Assembly: GCF_017876755.1 (NCBI RefSeq)
Contig: NZ_JAGIOO010000001.1
Coordinates: forward strand, 3,891,786-3,955,785
Reading direction: 5' to 3'
Length of the DNA: 64,000 nt
From: Crossiella equi
GTDB taxonomy: Bacteria; Actinomycetota; Actinomycetes; Mycobacteriales; Pseudonocardiaceae
Shown here: positions 22,698 through 32,022 of the stretch, one piece after another
Layout of the letters: every line of letters begins with the position of its first letter
How positions within the stretch are numbered: the stretch's first letter is position 1
Program-made: the position numbers and the translations under genes
The notes under the pieces: model-generated
The model's input: the letters and a program-made list of their open reading frames with translations, nothing else
What the model was told of the DNA's origin: nothing
Database searches by the model: none

Positions 22698-24338
22698 ATG
22701 AGCAGTGCCACCGCGCCGATCGGCCAGCCAACGGAGTCTGAGCCGGACATCCACACCACGTCGGGCAAGCTCGCCGACCTGTACCGCCGCAACGACGAGG
22801 CCGTGCACGCCGGGTCGGCCCGCGCGGTGGAGCGCCAGCACGCCAAGGGCAAGATGACCGCCCGCGAGCGCATCGACCTGCTGCTGGACGCGGGTTCGTT
22901 CGTGGAGCTGGACGAGCTGGCCCGGCACCGCTCGACCAACTTCGGGCAGGAGCGCAACCGCCCGTACGGCGACGGCGTGGTCACCGGCTACGGCACGGTC
23001 GACGGCCGCCCGGTGTGCGTGTTCAGCCAGGACGTCACGGTCTTCGGCGGCTCGCTCGGCGAGGTGTACGGCGAGAAGATCGTCAAGGTGATGGACCTGG
23101 CCCTCAAGACCGGTCGCCCCATCATCGGCATCAACGAGGGCGGCGGCGCGCGCATCCAGGAGGGCGTGGTCTCGCTCGGCCTGTACGGCGAGATCTTCCG
23201 CCGCAACACCCTGGCCTCCGGCGTGATCCCGCAGATCTCGCTGATCATGGGGCCGTGCGCGGGCGGGCACGTCTACTCCCCCGCGCTCACCGACTTCACG
23301 GTCATGGTCGACCAGACCTCGCACATGTTCATCACCGGCCCGGACGTGATCAAGACCGTCACCGGCGAGGACGTCGGCTTCGAGGAGCTGGGCGGCGGGC
23401 GCACGCACAACACCAAGTCCGGCAACGCGCACTACCTCGGCAGCGACGAGGAGGACGCGATCTCCTACGTCAAGGCGCTGCTGTCCTACCTGCCGGAGAA
23501 CAACCTCACCGAGCCGCCCGCCTTCCCCGGCGCGGCGCTGACCGACTCCTCCATCGCCGAGGCCCTCACCGATGAGGACCGCGAGCTGGACACGCTGATC
23601 CCGGACTCGGCGAACCAGCCCTACGACATGCACGAGGTCCTGCACCGCGTCCTGGACGACGGTGAGTTCCTGGAGGTGCAGCCGCTGTTCGCGCCGAACA
23701 TCCTGATCGGCTTCGGCCGCGTGGACGGGCGCAGCGTCGGCGTGGTGGCCAACCAGCCCACCCAGTTCGCGGGCTGCCTGGACATCGACGCGAGCGAGAA
23801 GGCCGCGCGGTTCGTGCGCACCTGCGACGCGTTCAACGTCCCGGTGCTGACCTTCGTGGACGTGCCGGGCTTCCTGCCGGGCACCGACCAGGAGTGGAAC
23901 GGCATCATCCGCCGCGGCGCCAAGCTGATCTACGCCTACGCCGAGGCCACCGTCCCGCTGGTCACCGTGATCACGCGCAAGGCCTACGGCGGCGCCTACG
24001 ACGTGATGGGCTCCAAGCACCTGGGCGCGGACGTGAACCTGGCGTGGCCGACCGCGCAGATCGCGGTGATGGGCGCGCAGGGCGCGGCCAACATCGTGCA
24101 CCGCAAGACCCTGGCCCAGGCCGCCGAGCGCGGCGAGGACGTGGACGCGCTGCGCGCCCAGCTCCAGCAGGAGTACGAGGACACACTGTGCAACCCGTAC
24201 GTGGCCGCCGAGCGCGGGTACGTGGACTCGGTGATCCCGCCCTCCTACACCCGCGGCTACGTGGCCAGGGCGCTGCGGCTGCTGGCGGACAAGCGCGAGT
24301 CCCTGCCGCCCAAGAAGCACGGCAACATCCCGCTGTGA
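22698..24338 (+). CDS. accD: Acyl-CoA carboxylase beta (carboxyltransferase) subunit
   Basis: This 546-residue protein is a typical AccD/PccB carboxyltransferase, which moves carboxyl from biotin to acetyl- or propionyl-CoA. The N half carries [12 protein letters not shown] and [17 protein letters not shown]; the C half carries [14 protein letters not shown] and [14 protein letters not shown]. The presence of a linked epsilon subunit points to the actinobacterial AccD5-type propionyl-CoA carboxylase, which makes methylmalonyl-CoA. The alpha subunit lies at 35.1 kb. TACGCT 8 bases before the ATG suggests a very short or absent leader. The acyl specificity is inferred. Confidence 0.92.
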   Translation: MSSATAPIGQPTESEPDIHTTSGKLADLYRRNDEAVHAGSARAVERQHAKGKMTARERIDLLLDAGSFVELDELARHRSTNFGQERNRPYGDGVVTGYGTVDGRPVCVFSQDVTVFGGSLGEVYGEKIVKVMDLALKTGRPIIGINEGGGARIQEGVVSLGLYGEIFRRNTLASGVIPQISLIMGPCAGGHVYSPALTDFTVMVDQTSHMFITGPDVIKTVTGEDVGFEELGGGRTHNTKSGNAHYLGSDEEDAISYVKALLSYLPENNLTEPPAFPGAALTDSSIAEALTDEDRELDTLIPDSANQPYDMHEVLHRVLDDGEFLEVQPLFAPNILIGFGRVDGRSVGVVANQPTQFAGCLDIDASEKAARFVRTCDAFNVPVLTFVDVPGFLPGTDQEWNGIIRRGAKLIYAYAEATVPLVTVITRKAYGGAYDVMGSKHLGADVNLAWPTAQIAVMGAQGAANIVHRKTLAQAAERGEDVDALRAQLQQEYEDTLCNPYVAAERGYVDSVIPPSYTRGYVARALRLLADKRESLPPKKHGNIPL

Positions 24339-24348
24339 GGAGGCCGGT

Positions 24349-24549
24349 ATGAGCGAGCGCCCGTTCCTGCGCGTCGTCCGGGGCACACCGGAGGACGAGG
24401 AGTTGGCGGCCCTGACCGCGGTGCTGGCCGGGCTGGCCAACACCGCGGCGCCCGAACCGGTCCCGGCCCCGCGCAGTGGCTGGGGCAACCGGGAGGCGGC
24501 CCTGCGCCGCCCCCTGCACCCCGGCCCGGGTGCCTGGCGCCGGTCCTGA
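24349..24549 (+). CDS. accE: Acyl-CoA carboxylase epsilon subunit
   Basis: This 66-residue protein (MSERPFLRVVRGTPEDEELA) matches the small epsilon subunits that stabilise actinobacterial acyl-CoA carboxylase complexes. FLRVVRGTPEDEELAALTAV is the family core, and WGNREAALRRPLHPGPGAWR is the usual C-terminal tail. It starts 10 bases after accD with GAGGAGG overlapping the accD stop, so the two are cotranscribed. It is followed directly by a terminator hairpin. Confidence 0.88.
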   Translation: MSERPFLRVVRGTPEDEELAALTAVLAGLANTAAPEPVPAPRSGWGNREAALRRPLHPGPGAWRRS

Positions 24550-24554
24550 GCCGC

Positions 24555-24582
24555 CGGGGGCTGGGACCTACCCCAGCCCCCG
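24555..24582. terminator. Hairpin terminator after accE
   Basis: CGGGGGCTGGG (24555-24565) pairs perfectly with CCCAGCCCCCG (24572-24582). It lies between convergent genes and overlaps the last codons of the carboxylesterase. Confidence 0.6.
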
Positions 24583-26118
24583 CCAGAACCCCAGCCGGTG
24601 CTGCGCGGCGAAGTCCACCAACGCGCTCCCGGCCGGGTCCAGACCCAGCACCTTCCCGGCCCCGTACTCCGGCCAGTGCGGCAGCCCCGGCCCGTTCGGC
24701 GACCCGGTGCGCGCGAACGCCGTCCACTGCCGCGTCATCCGCTCGGCCAGCGCCCGCTGGTCCGGCCGCGCGTTCGCCCGGAACTCCTTGTCCGGGAACA
24801 GGTACGGCGTGTCCGAGGCGTGGAAGGCACCCGGCGGGAACCCGGGCGGGAACGGCAGGTACGAGGGCGCCTCGCGGTCGTTGAACACGTACGCCCAGGT
24901 CTTCCCGGCACCCAGCCCGGCCTGCTCCGCGGTGGCCTTCGCCCACAGCCCGTCGGTGAGCACCGCCGACCAGGCCAGCGCGGGCGAGCCGTGCTCGGCA
25001 ACCGGGTAGGCCCGCTCGATCCGCTCGGCCTTGTCCCCGAAGGCCTCCCGCAGCAGCACCGGGTACTCCTCAGGCTTGACCTCGCCCCGGAACAGCCCGG
25101 TGAAGGTGCGGTGCTCGTCCCGGGTCATGCCCAGCACCACCGGCACCGGGTGCGCCTTGCCCGCCCGCAGCGCGGCCGCGGGCACCTCGGGCAGCAGCGG
25201 CCCGCCGAAGGCGTGGCTCTGGAACAGCCGCATCAGCGGGAACAGCTTGTCCACCGGCAGCTTCCGCATGCAGTCCAGGGCCTGCTCGGCACAGCCCAGC
25301 TCGGCGGCCATGGCGGTGCCCAGCTGTTCGGTCTCGGCCAGCGCGCGCCAGGTGAACCAGTCCACCGCGGGCACGCCGGGCAGGACCGCACCGGCGGGCA
25401 GCGGCATCATCGCCTGTCCACTGTGGACGGATGCACGGTGGAAGAGCCCTCGCGCGGACGGGGAGACCAGGTGCGCGGTGGTGGCCGAGGCGCCGTAGGA
25501 GGTGCCGAACAGCGTGACGTTGCCGGGGTCGCCGCCGAAGGCCGCGATGTTGTCGCGCACCCAGCGCAGCGCGGCCTGCTGGTCGGCCAGCCCGAACGTG
25601 CCCGAGCCCGCGAGCCCCGGCAGGCCGAACCCGCCGAACACCCCGAGCCGGTAGTTCACCGTGACCACCACGACGTCGCCGGCGGTGGCCAGCGGCACAC
25701 CGTCGAAGAGCGCGCCCGAGCCGACCACGCCGTCCCCGTGCAGCCACACCATGACCGGCTTGCCCTTGCCGTGCCGGGGTGTGGTGACGTTGAGGAACAG
25801 GCAGTCCTCGTCGGTGCTGCGGGTGGGCGCGTACGGGGTGCCCTCCTGCGGGCACGGGCTGCCTGGCTTCGTCGCCTCGCGCACACCGGTCCACGGCCGC
25901 ACCGGCTCCGGGTCCCGCCAGCGCAGCCCGCCCTCGGGCGGCGCGGCGTACGGGATGCCCTGGAAGCTGCGGTGGTCCGCGGCCACCACCCCGCGCAGCT
26001 GCCCGCCGTCGACCCGCACCAGCGAGTCCTCCCTCGCCCAGCCCACGCACCCGGCCAGCAGCAGCCCGGCCAGGCCAGCACCCGCCAGCCTCAGTCCGGT
26101 TCTCCGTCGCATGGTCAT
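24568..26118 (-). CDS. Carboxylesterase type B lipoprotein
   Basis: This 516-residue alpha/beta hydrolase has a lipobox (LAGLLLAGC, Cys about residue 24), so it is exported and lipid-anchored. It has the nucleophile elbow GTSYG (usual form GESAG) in FGTSYGASA, the family motif EDCLFLNVTTP, an acidic residue in MTRDEHRTF and a candidate catalytic His in FHASDTPYLF. Start ATG 26118 overlaps the TetR stop (ATGA), so the regulator and esterase are one unit. Substrate unknown; type B esterases act on carboxylic esters. The change of Glu-Ser-Ala to Thr-Ser-Tyr at the elbow is unusual. Confidence 0.88.
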   Translation of the reverse strand: MTMRRRTGLRLAGAGLAGLLLAGCVGWAREDSLVRVDGGQLRGVVAADHRSFQGIPYAAPPEGGLRWRDPEPVRPWTGVREATKPGSPCPQEGTPYAPTRSTDEDCLFLNVTTPRHGKGKPVMVWLHGDGVVGSGALFDGVPLATAGDVVVVTVNYRLGVFGGFGLPGLAGSGTFGLADQQAALRWVRDNIAAFGGDPGNVTLFGTSYGASATTAHLVSPSARGLFHRASVHSGQAMMPLPAGAVLPGVPAVDWFTWRALAETEQLGTAMAAELGCAEQALDCMRKLPVDKLFPLMRLFQSHAFGGPLLPEVPAAALRAGKAHPVPVVLGMTRDEHRTFTGLFRGEVKPEEYPVLLREAFGDKAERIERAYPVAEHGSPALAWSAVLTDGLWAKATAEQAGLGAGKTWAYVFNDREAPSYLPFPPGFPPGAFHASDTPYLFPDKEFRANARPDQRALAERMTRQWTAFARTGSPNGPGLPHWPEYGAGKVLGLDPAGSALVDFAAQHRLGFWRGLG

Positions 26119-26696
26119 TCCCCCGCTCGTGTCGCCAACTCGAAGAGCGTCACGACCTCCGCCGTGCAGGCCGCCAGGTCCAGCTCCGGCTCGGCCACCA
26201 GCCGCCGCAGCAGGCCGTCCCGCACCGAGCGGACGGCGTGTGCCATGACCTCCGGGTCGAACGCGCGGAACTCCCCCCGGCGCTGCCCCTCCCGGAACAG
26301 CTCCGCGAGCCCCGCCACGTCCTGGGCCAGCCGGGCCGGTCCGGCCGGACCGGCCGCGGCGCCGATCTCCAGCAGTGCCACCAGGTGCGCGCGGTGCCCG
26401 GCCATGAACTCGACGTTGGCCACCAGGAACGCGCGCAGCTGCGCCGCGCTCGAGGACAGCCCGGCCAGGCGCGGCCGGACGAAGGCCTCGAACTCGGCCA
26501 GCACGGTGCCCGCCACCTCGGTGACCAGGTCCTCCTTGCCCGCGAAGTGGTAGGAGATCAGGCCGGTGCTGCTCAGCCCGGCCCGTTTCGCGATGCGCGC
26601 GAACGAGGTGCCGCCGTAGCCCTGCTCGGCCAGCACCTCGATCGCGGCGGCCACCACCTGGGCCCGCCGCGCGGCTTCCGTGACGCTCTTGCTCAT
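26115..26696 (-). CDS. TetR family transcriptional regulator
   Basis: This 193-residue protein has the N-terminal TetR helix-turn-helix (AAIEVLAEQGYGGTSFARIA, then KRAGLSSTGLISYHFAGKEDL). The start is set at ATG 26696 (MSKSVTEAARR); a longer frame exists but would run through the operator. The palindrome TTGCTCATACGAGCAA overlaps this ATG, so the gene very probably represses itself and the coupled esterase. The C-terminal ligand domain is unclassified. Confidence 0.9.
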   Translation of the reverse strand: MSKSVTEAARRAQVVAAAIEVLAEQGYGGTSFARIAKRAGLSSTGLISYHFAGKEDLVTEVAGTVLAEFEAFVRPRLAGLSSSAAQLRAFLVANVEFMAGHRAHLVALLEIGAAAGPAGPARLAQDVAGLAELFREGQRRGEFRAFDPEVMAHAVRSVRDGLLRRLVAEPELDLAACTAEVVTLFELATRAGE

Positions 26697-26704
26697 ACGA
26701 GCAA
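26689..26704. promoter_or_regulatory. Palindromic TetR operator overlapping the regulator's start codon
   Basis: TTGCTC (26689-26694) and GAGCAA (26699-26704) are perfect arms around ATAC. A further GAGCAAAA half-site follows at about 26720. The site covers the ATG of the TetR gene, as expected for autorepression. Confidence 0.6.
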
Positions 26705-26818
26705 AATTTAGCACGCCTGAGCAAAAACTGTAGAGAACACCTGTTCTTACGACCTGTTGGACCTGGCAACCGAAGGCGGCTGGCCCTAGCGTCCTGGCTC
26801 AGATCACAGGAGGTGTTC

Positions 26819-28789
26819 GTGTCCCATCGCCCGCCCCTGCGCGCGCTGACCGTGCTGGCCGCCACCGTGGCGACCGGTCTCGGCGCGCTGGCCCCGCTCT
26901 CCCCCGTCGCGGCCGCTCCCGGCCAGGCGTTCCAGCTGCGTGCCGGGGTCAGTGACCCCATCTACTCCTACGCGAACGCGATCCGCGAGACGGTGTACGT
27001 GCCGACCGGGTTCGACCTGGACGGCGACGGCGCCGTCGACCGGGTCGCCGCGGACATCATCCGGCCTTCCGAAGCCGCCCAGCAGGGCAAGAAGGTCCCG
27101 GTGATCATGGACGCGAGTCCGTACTACGACAACCTCGGGCGCGGCAACGAGAGCGAGAAGAAGACCTACAGCGGCCAGACGCCGCAGGGCTTCCCGCTCT
27201 TCTACGACAACTACTTCGTGCCGCGCGGCTACGCGGTGGTGCTGGTCGACCTGGCGGGCACGACGCGTTCGGAGGGCTGCTCGGACATCGGCGGCAAGTC
27301 CGACGTGGCCTCGGCGAAGGTCGTCATCGACTGGCTCAACGGCAACGCCGAGGGCTTCACCTCGCAGACCGGGAACACCAAGGTCACCGCGGGCTGGACC
27401 ACCGGTGCCACCGGCATGATCGGCAAGTCCTACGACGGCACGATCGCCAACGGCGTGGCCGCGACCGGGGTGACCGGGCTGAAGACGATCGTGCCGATCG
27501 GCGCGATCAGCTCCTGGTACGACTACTACCGCAGCGACGGCGTGTCCTTCGGCTTCAACCCGGTGGGTCTGGCCCAGACCGTGGAGAACGGCGGCAACCC
27601 GGACTGCGGCGCGCAGAAGACCAAGCTCACCCAGGGCGCGACCAGCAACGGCGACTACAACGCGTTCTGGGCCGAGCGGGACTACCTGCCGAACGCGAAC
27701 AAGGTGAAGGCCAGCGTGTTCGTCGTGCACGGCCAGGGCGACCTGAACGTCAAGACGCTGCACTACGGCCAGTGGTGGGACAAGCTGGCCGCGGCCGGGG
27801 TCAAGCGCAAGATCTGGCTCACCCAGGCCGGGCACGTGGACCCGTTCGACTTCCGCCGGGCCAAGTGGGTGGACACGCTGCACCGCTGGTTCGACCGCTG
27901 GCTGCTGGAGGTGCCCAACGGCATCGAGAACGAGCCGCAGGCCACGATCGAGCGCCAGCCGGACGTGTTCACCGACGAGGCGACCTGGCCGCTGGCCGGT
28001 ACCGAGAAGGTGAACCTGCGCATCCGCAACGGCCAGAACCCGGGTGTGGGCCTGCTCGGCTCCACCCAGGCGGCCGCGGGCAGCACCGCGAAGTTCACCG
28101 ACACCGCGGGCCAGGGCTCGGCGAACTGGGCGGCCAACCCGAACACCGCGAGCAACGCGCGCACGATCTTCAGCACCGGCCCGCTGGCCAACGACCTGCG
28201 CATCTCGGGCACCGGCTCGGTGACCGTGCGGGTCACCTCCAGCACCTCGACCGCGCACCTGAGCGCGGTGCTGGTGGACTACGGCCCGGCGACCATCCGC
28301 AACTACACCGGCTCGGGCGAGGGCATCAGCACGCTCAACACCGAGTCCTGCTGGGGTGAGGCCACGGCCGCGGACAACGGCTGTTACAAGAACACCCAGA
28401 CCACCAAGGCCAACGTGAACCTGGAGGTCTTCTCCCGGGGCTGGGCGGACCTGGCCAACGCGGACTCGCTGACCACGCCGACCCCGGTGGTGCCGGGCCA
28501 GGCCCGCACGATGACCTTCCGCCTGGCCACCGTGGACAAGGTGATCCCCAAGGGCCACCGGCTCGCGGTGATCATCGCGGGCACCGACCAGGGCCGGATC
28601 GTGGCCCCGGCACAGCGGCCGACGGTGACCATCGACCTGGCGCGCTCCTTCGTCACGCTGCCGCTGGTGGGCGGTTCCTCGGTGGTGCCGCCGTCGATCC
28701 GCGAGCTGCCCGGCGCGGAGCTGATGCCGGAGGCGAACCTCCAGCTCGACCCGGGCGCACCGGTGAACGGTGACCTCGTGCGGCGCTGA
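26819..28789 (+). CDS. Secreted X-Pro dipeptidyl-peptidase (S15/CocE family)
   Basis: This 656-residue protein has a Sec signal peptide (cleavage near VAAAPGQ), an alpha/beta-hydrolase core and a C-terminal jelly-roll domain. The catalytic triad is visible as Ser in IGKSYDG, Asp in HGQGDLNV and His in AGHVDPFDF. The family releases Xaa-Pro dipeptides or hydrolyses acyl esters. GTG 26819 is chosen because AGGAGG lies 5 bases upstream; the upstream in-frame GTG overlaps this ribosome site. It is divergent from the TetR gene and convergent with a ROK regulator. Confidence 0.9.
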   Translation: MSHRPPLRALTVLAATVATGLGALAPLSPVAAAPGQAFQLRAGVSDPIYSYANAIRETVYVPTGFDLDGDGAVDRVAADIIRPSEAAQQGKKVPVIMDASPYYDNLGRGNESEKKTYSGQTPQGFPLFYDNYFVPRGYAVVLVDLAGTTRSEGCSDIGGKSDVASAKVVIDWLNGNAEGFTSQTGNTKVTAGWTTGATGMIGKSYDGTIANGVAATGVTGLKTIVPIGAISSWYDYYRSDGVSFGFNPVGLAQTVENGGNPDCGAQKTKLTQGATSNGDYNAFWAERDYLPNANKVKASVFVVHGQGDLNVKTLHYGQWWDKLAAAGVKRKIWLTQAGHVDPFDFRRAKWVDTLHRWFDRWLLEVPNGIENEPQATIERQPDVFTDEATWPLAGTEKVNLRIRNGQNPGVGLLGSTQAAAGSTAKFTDTAGQGSANWAANPNTASNARTIFSTGPLANDLRISGTGSVTVRVTSSTSTAHLSAVLVDYGPATIRNYTGSGEGISTLNTESCWGEATAADNGCYKNTQTTKANVNLEVFSRGWADLANADSLTTPTPVVPGQARTMTFRLATVDKVIPKGHRLAVIIAGTDQGRIVAPAQRPTVTIDLARSFVTLPLVGGSSVVPPSIRELPGAELMPEANLQLDPGAPVNGDLVRR

Positions 28790-28805
28790 CCGCGCGGCTG
28801 ATCAG

Positions 28806-28837
28806 GCGGGGCGTCCCCTTTCCCGGGGGCGCCCCGC
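28806..28837. terminator. Hairpin terminator between the peptidase and ROK genes
   Basis: GCGGGGCGTCCCC (28806-28818) pairs with GGGGGCGCCCCGC (28825-28837) with one mismatch and a 6-base loop. It lies between convergent genes. Confidence 0.6.
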
Positions 28838-28844
28838 TCCCACG

Positions 28845-29996
28845 TCAGAGCACGGTCGGCTGGAGCAGCGCCTCGATGCCGACCACGGCCGCGCCGCGGG
28901 CCCAGTCCTCGAAGGAGAGCGCGCGCAGCTCCACCGCGCACCGCGCGGCCGCGCCGAAGGCGTGCGCCTCGAACGTGCCGCGCAGGCTCTCCCCGATCAG
29001 GTCGTAGGCGGCCAGGCCCTCGCCGGTGACCACCACGCGCTCCGGTCCGACCAGGTTGGCCAGCGCGGCCAGGCCCAGCCCGATGGCCCGTCCGGCCTCG
29101 GCGAACACCGCGCGCAGCGGCTCGTCCCCGGACCGCGCGGCCAGCACCGCCTCCTGCAGGGTCAGGTCCGGGCCGCCGACCTCGCGGGCCCGGGCCAGGA
29201 TCGCGCGTTCGGAGGCCACCGCCTCCACGCAGCCGGTTCGCCCGCACGGGCAGCGCGGGCCGTCCGCGACCACCGGCACGTGCCCCAGCTCGCCCGCCAC
29301 CCCGTGCGAGCCCGCCACCAGCGCGCCGTTGACCACCAGCCCGCAGCCGACGCCGGTACCCACGGTGACCAGCGCGAACGAGCTCGCGCCGAGCCCGCTG
29401 CCGAACCAGCGCTCGGCCGCGGTGAGCGCCTTGACGTCGTTCTCCACCAGCACGGACAGGCCGGTGCCCGCGCGCACCAGCTCGGCCAGCGGCACGTCGG
29501 CCCAGCCCAGGAACGGCGAGGAGCGCACCACCCCGGCCGCGCGGTTGATGTCGCCGGAGACGGACAGGCCGAGCGTGCGGGTGCGGGCGCGGCGGCCCGG
29601 GTCGGCGAGCAGCTCGTCGACGAGCGCGGTCACCGCCGCCACCACGTCATGGGGCGAGCAGGAGGCCAGCGGGACGCGGCGGGTGTCGCACACCCCGGCG
29701 CGCAGGTCGGTGAGCACCGCGATGAGCTCGGCCGCGGTGACCTTCACGCCGAGGAAGAACTCGCGGTCGGCGCGGATGGCCAGCGGGCTGCGCGGCCGTC
29801 CCCGGCCTGCCGGACCCTCCGCCGCCTCCTCAACGAGGTAGCCGTTGTCCAGGAACGGGCGGGTGGCCTTGGTGACCGTGGCCGAGGACAGCCCGGTCAG
29901 CTCGCCGATCTCCACACGCGACAGCGGCCCCCTGGTCAGGACGGTCGTGAAGACCAGTGCACCGGCCGGTGTGGACTGGGGGCTGTTGTCTCGCAC
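28845..29996 (-). CDS. ROK family transcriptional repressor
   Basis: This 383-residue protein has an N-terminal winged helix-turn-helix (RVEIGELTGLSSATVTKATR) and a ROK sugar-sensing domain with the zinc motif GELGHVPV...CPCGRTGCVE. ROK repressors bind DNA until a sugar binds the kinase-like domain. It is divergent from the alpha-galactosidase, and the palindrome between them overlaps its own TAGCAT -10 box, so it probably controls both. The GTG at 29996 lies 6 bases after that box (leaderless). The inducer may be galactose or an alpha-galactoside (inference). Confidence 0.9.
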   Translation of the reverse strand: MRDNSPQSTPAGALVFTTVLTRGPLSRVEIGELTGLSSATVTKATRPFLDNGYLVEEAAEGPAGRGRPRSPLAIRADREFFLGVKVTAAELIAVLTDLRAGVCDTRRVPLASCSPHDVVAAVTALVDELLADPGRRARTRTLGLSVSGDINRAAGVVRSSPFLGWADVPLAELVRAGTGLSVLVENDVKALTAAERWFGSGLGASSFALVTVGTGVGCGLVVNGALVAGSHGVAGELGHVPVVADGPRCPCGRTGCVEAVASERAILARAREVGGPDLTLQEAVLAARSGDEPLRAVFAEAGRAIGLGLAALANLVGPERVVVTGEGLAAYDLIGESLRGTFEAHAFGAAARCAVELRALSFEDWARGAAVVGIEALLQPTVL

Positions 29997-30002
29997 CCCT
30001 GA

Positions 30003-30027
30003 ATGCTAATTTTCCTTCCCAAGGAAA
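30003..30027. promoter_or_regulatory. ROK operator and leaderless promoter in the ROK/alpha-galactosidase divergent region
   Basis: The AT-rich palindrome TTTCCTT-CCC-AAGGAAA (30011-30027) abuts the minus-strand -10 box TAGCAT (30008-30003) of the ROK gene and precedes the alpha-galactosidase start by about 37 bases. AT-rich symmetric sites of this kind are typical for ROK repressors. Confidence 0.62.
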
Positions 30028-30063
30028 GTAAAACGATCTCCGCCGCCAGGAGGGTCAGCAACG

Positions 30064-31869
30064 ATGCGGTCCTTACCCCGAATCCTGCTCACGCTCGGCC
30101 TCGTGGCCGGCGGACTCGGCGGGGCGGCGCACGCCGCACCGGCCGCTCAGGCCCCCGAGGTCACCCAGCAGGTCCAGGACGCCCAGCAGGAACAGGCCGC
30201 GCCCGCCGTGCGGCCGTACATGGGCTGGAGCAGCTGGAGCCTGCAGACCACGTCCTTCCCGGGGGTCAACCCCCGCGGCCGGGCGAGCTTCCTGACCGAG
30301 GCGAACGTGCTCAAGCAGGCCGAGGTGCTGGCCCGCGACCTCAAGCAGTACGGCTACAACCACATCAACATCGACGCGGGCTGGTGGCACACCTGGGGCT
30401 GGGTGCCGCAGTTCGACGAGTACGGCCGCCCGAAGGCCGACGCGGAGAAGTTCCCGCACGGGATCAAGTGGCTGTCCGAGCAGCTGCACCGCAAGGGCCT
30501 GAAGTTCGGCATCTACCAGCCGGTGGGCCTGCAGAAGGAGGCCTTCGGCTACGACCAGGCCAACAAGAGGAACTTCCCGGTCCACGGCGCTCCCGGCTGC
30601 ACCGGCCAGGACATCGTCTACCCGGACTGGCGCACCACGAACGGCTGGGACAACGCCTACAAGATCGACTTCGACCGCCCGTGCGCGCAGAAGTACATCG
30701 ACTCCATCACCCGCATGTTCGGTGACTGGCAGGTCGACTTCTTCAAGCTGGACGGCGTGGGCCCCGGCTCCTGGAAGGAGGGCCCCAACTATGACAACCG
30801 CCCTGACGTCGCCGCCTGGCGCAAAGGCCTCGACAAGACCGGCCGAAAGATCATCCTCGAGCTCTCCTGGTCGATCGACATCAAGTACGTCGACGACTGG
30901 AAGAAGCACGCGACCGGCTGGCGCATCGACACGGACGTGGAGTGCTACTGCCCCACCCTGGTGACCTGGCAGAACTCGGTCGACGACCGCTTCAAGGACC
31001 TGCCGCCGTGGCTGGAGCACACCAAGCCGGGCCAGTGGCACGACCTGGACACCCTCAACGTCGGCAACGGCGTGATGGACGGCCTGACCCCGGACGAGCG
31101 CCGCACCTACATGACGCTGTGGGCGGTCACCAACGCCCCGCTCTACATCGGTGACGACCTCACCCAGCTGGACGCCTACGGCAAGTCCCTGCTGACCAAC
31201 CGCGAGGTCCTCTCGATCAACCAGAACGGCATGCCCGCCAAACCGGTCAACACGGGCACCGACCAGCAGGTCTGGACGGTCAAGAACGCGGACGGCAGCC
31301 ACACGGTGGCCCTGTTCAACCTGGGCGCGACCAAGGCGAACGTGGACGCCCCGTGGGCGGCGCTGGGCATCACGGGCCCGGCCCAGGTCCGCGACGTGTG
31401 GGCAGGCGCGAGCCTGGGCACCTTCAACGGCGGCTTCACGGCCGAGCTCCCGACCCACGGCACCCGCCTCCTCAAGATCACCCCAGGCGCCCAGGCCACG
31501 GGCCACGAGGCCGAGTCCCCGACCAGCACCCTGACGGGCGGCGCCAAGCTGAGCGACTGCGCCGGCTGCTCGGGCGGCCGCAAGGTGGGCGACCTGGGCG
31601 GCGGCGCGGTGACCCTGCACGGCATCCAGGCCCCGCGCGACGGCGACTACACCCTCCGGGTGGGCTACACCTCGGGCGACCCGAGGTCCCTGGCGGTGAG
31701 CGTGAACGGCGCCGCGAACACGATGTTCGACCTCCCCCCGTCCCCGGGCTGGGGCACCCCGGCCACTGCGGACCTGGTCGTCCGGCTGAAGTCGGGCCAG
31801 AACACGGTGACCTTCAGCAACCCGGGCAGCTGGGCCCCGGACATCGACCGCATCGAGGTCCTCCGCTAG
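30064..31869 (+). CDS. Secreted alpha-galactosidase, GH27, with C-terminal CBM35-like domain
   Basis: This 601-residue protein has a signal peptide (cleavage near AHAAPAA), a GH27 barrel (GWSSWSLQT, NHINIDAGWW, the nucleophile Asp in FFKLDGVG, acid/base region WRIDTDVECYC, NAPLYIGDDL), an all-beta domain, and a C-terminal carbohydrate-binding domain (EAESPTSTLTGGAKL, GGRKVGDLGGGAVTL, DGDYTLRVGYTSGD). It removes terminal alpha-galactose from plant oligo- and polysaccharides outside the cell. ATG 30064 follows AGGAGGG by 8 bases. Its expression is probably set by the divergent ROK repressor. An alpha-N-acetylgalactosaminidase activity cannot be excluded from sequence. Confidence 0.9.
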   Translation: MRSLPRILLTLGLVAGGLGGAAHAAPAAQAPEVTQQVQDAQQEQAAPAVRPYMGWSSWSLQTTSFPGVNPRGRASFLTEANVLKQAEVLARDLKQYGYNHINIDAGWWHTWGWVPQFDEYGRPKADAEKFPHGIKWLSEQLHRKGLKFGIYQPVGLQKEAFGYDQANKRNFPVHGAPGCTGQDIVYPDWRTTNGWDNAYKIDFDRPCAQKYIDSITRMFGDWQVDFFKLDGVGPGSWKEGPNYDNRPDVAAWRKGLDKTGRKIILELSWSIDIKYVDDWKKHATGWRIDTDVECYCPTLVTWQNSVDDRFKDLPPWLEHTKPGQWHDLDTLNVGNGVMDGLTPDERRTYMTLWAVTNAPLYIGDDLTQLDAYGKSLLTNREVLSINQNGMPAKPVNTGTDQQVWTVKNADGSHTVALFNLGATKANVDAPWAALGITGPAQVRDVWAGASLGTFNGGFTAELPTHGTRLLKITPGAQATGHEAESPTSTLTGGAKLSDCAGCSGGRKVGDLGGGAVTLHGIQAPRDGDYTLRVGYTSGDPRSLAVSVNGAANTMFDLPPSPGWGTPATADLVVRLKSGQNTVTFSNPGSWAPDIDRIEVLR

Positions 31870-31890
31870 CCAGCCACCCCGACACCGAAC

Positions 31891-31926
31891 CGGCGGGACG
31901 GCCCTGGGAACGGGGCCGTCCCGCCG
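31891..31926 (+). terminator. Hairpin terminator after the alpha-galactosidase gene
   Basis: CGGCGGGACGGCCC (31891-31904) pairs perfectly with GGGCCGTCCCGCCG (31913-31926), an 8-base loop, followed by TGTTT. Confidence 0.75.
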
Positions 31927-32008
31927 TGTTTCCCGGCCCGGATTTCCACAACGGGGCAGCCGTGACCGGGGCCCCGGGCCCCCTCGCCGCTCCGCCCGGC
32001 TTCCGGCA

Positions 32009-32014
32009 TAGGCT
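32009..32014 (+). promoter_or_regulatory. -10 box of a leaderless promoter for maf
   Basis: TAGGCT ends 8 bases before the GTG start at 32023; no ribosome binding site is present. Confidence 0.45.
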
Positions 32015-32022
32015 CCGCAGCC

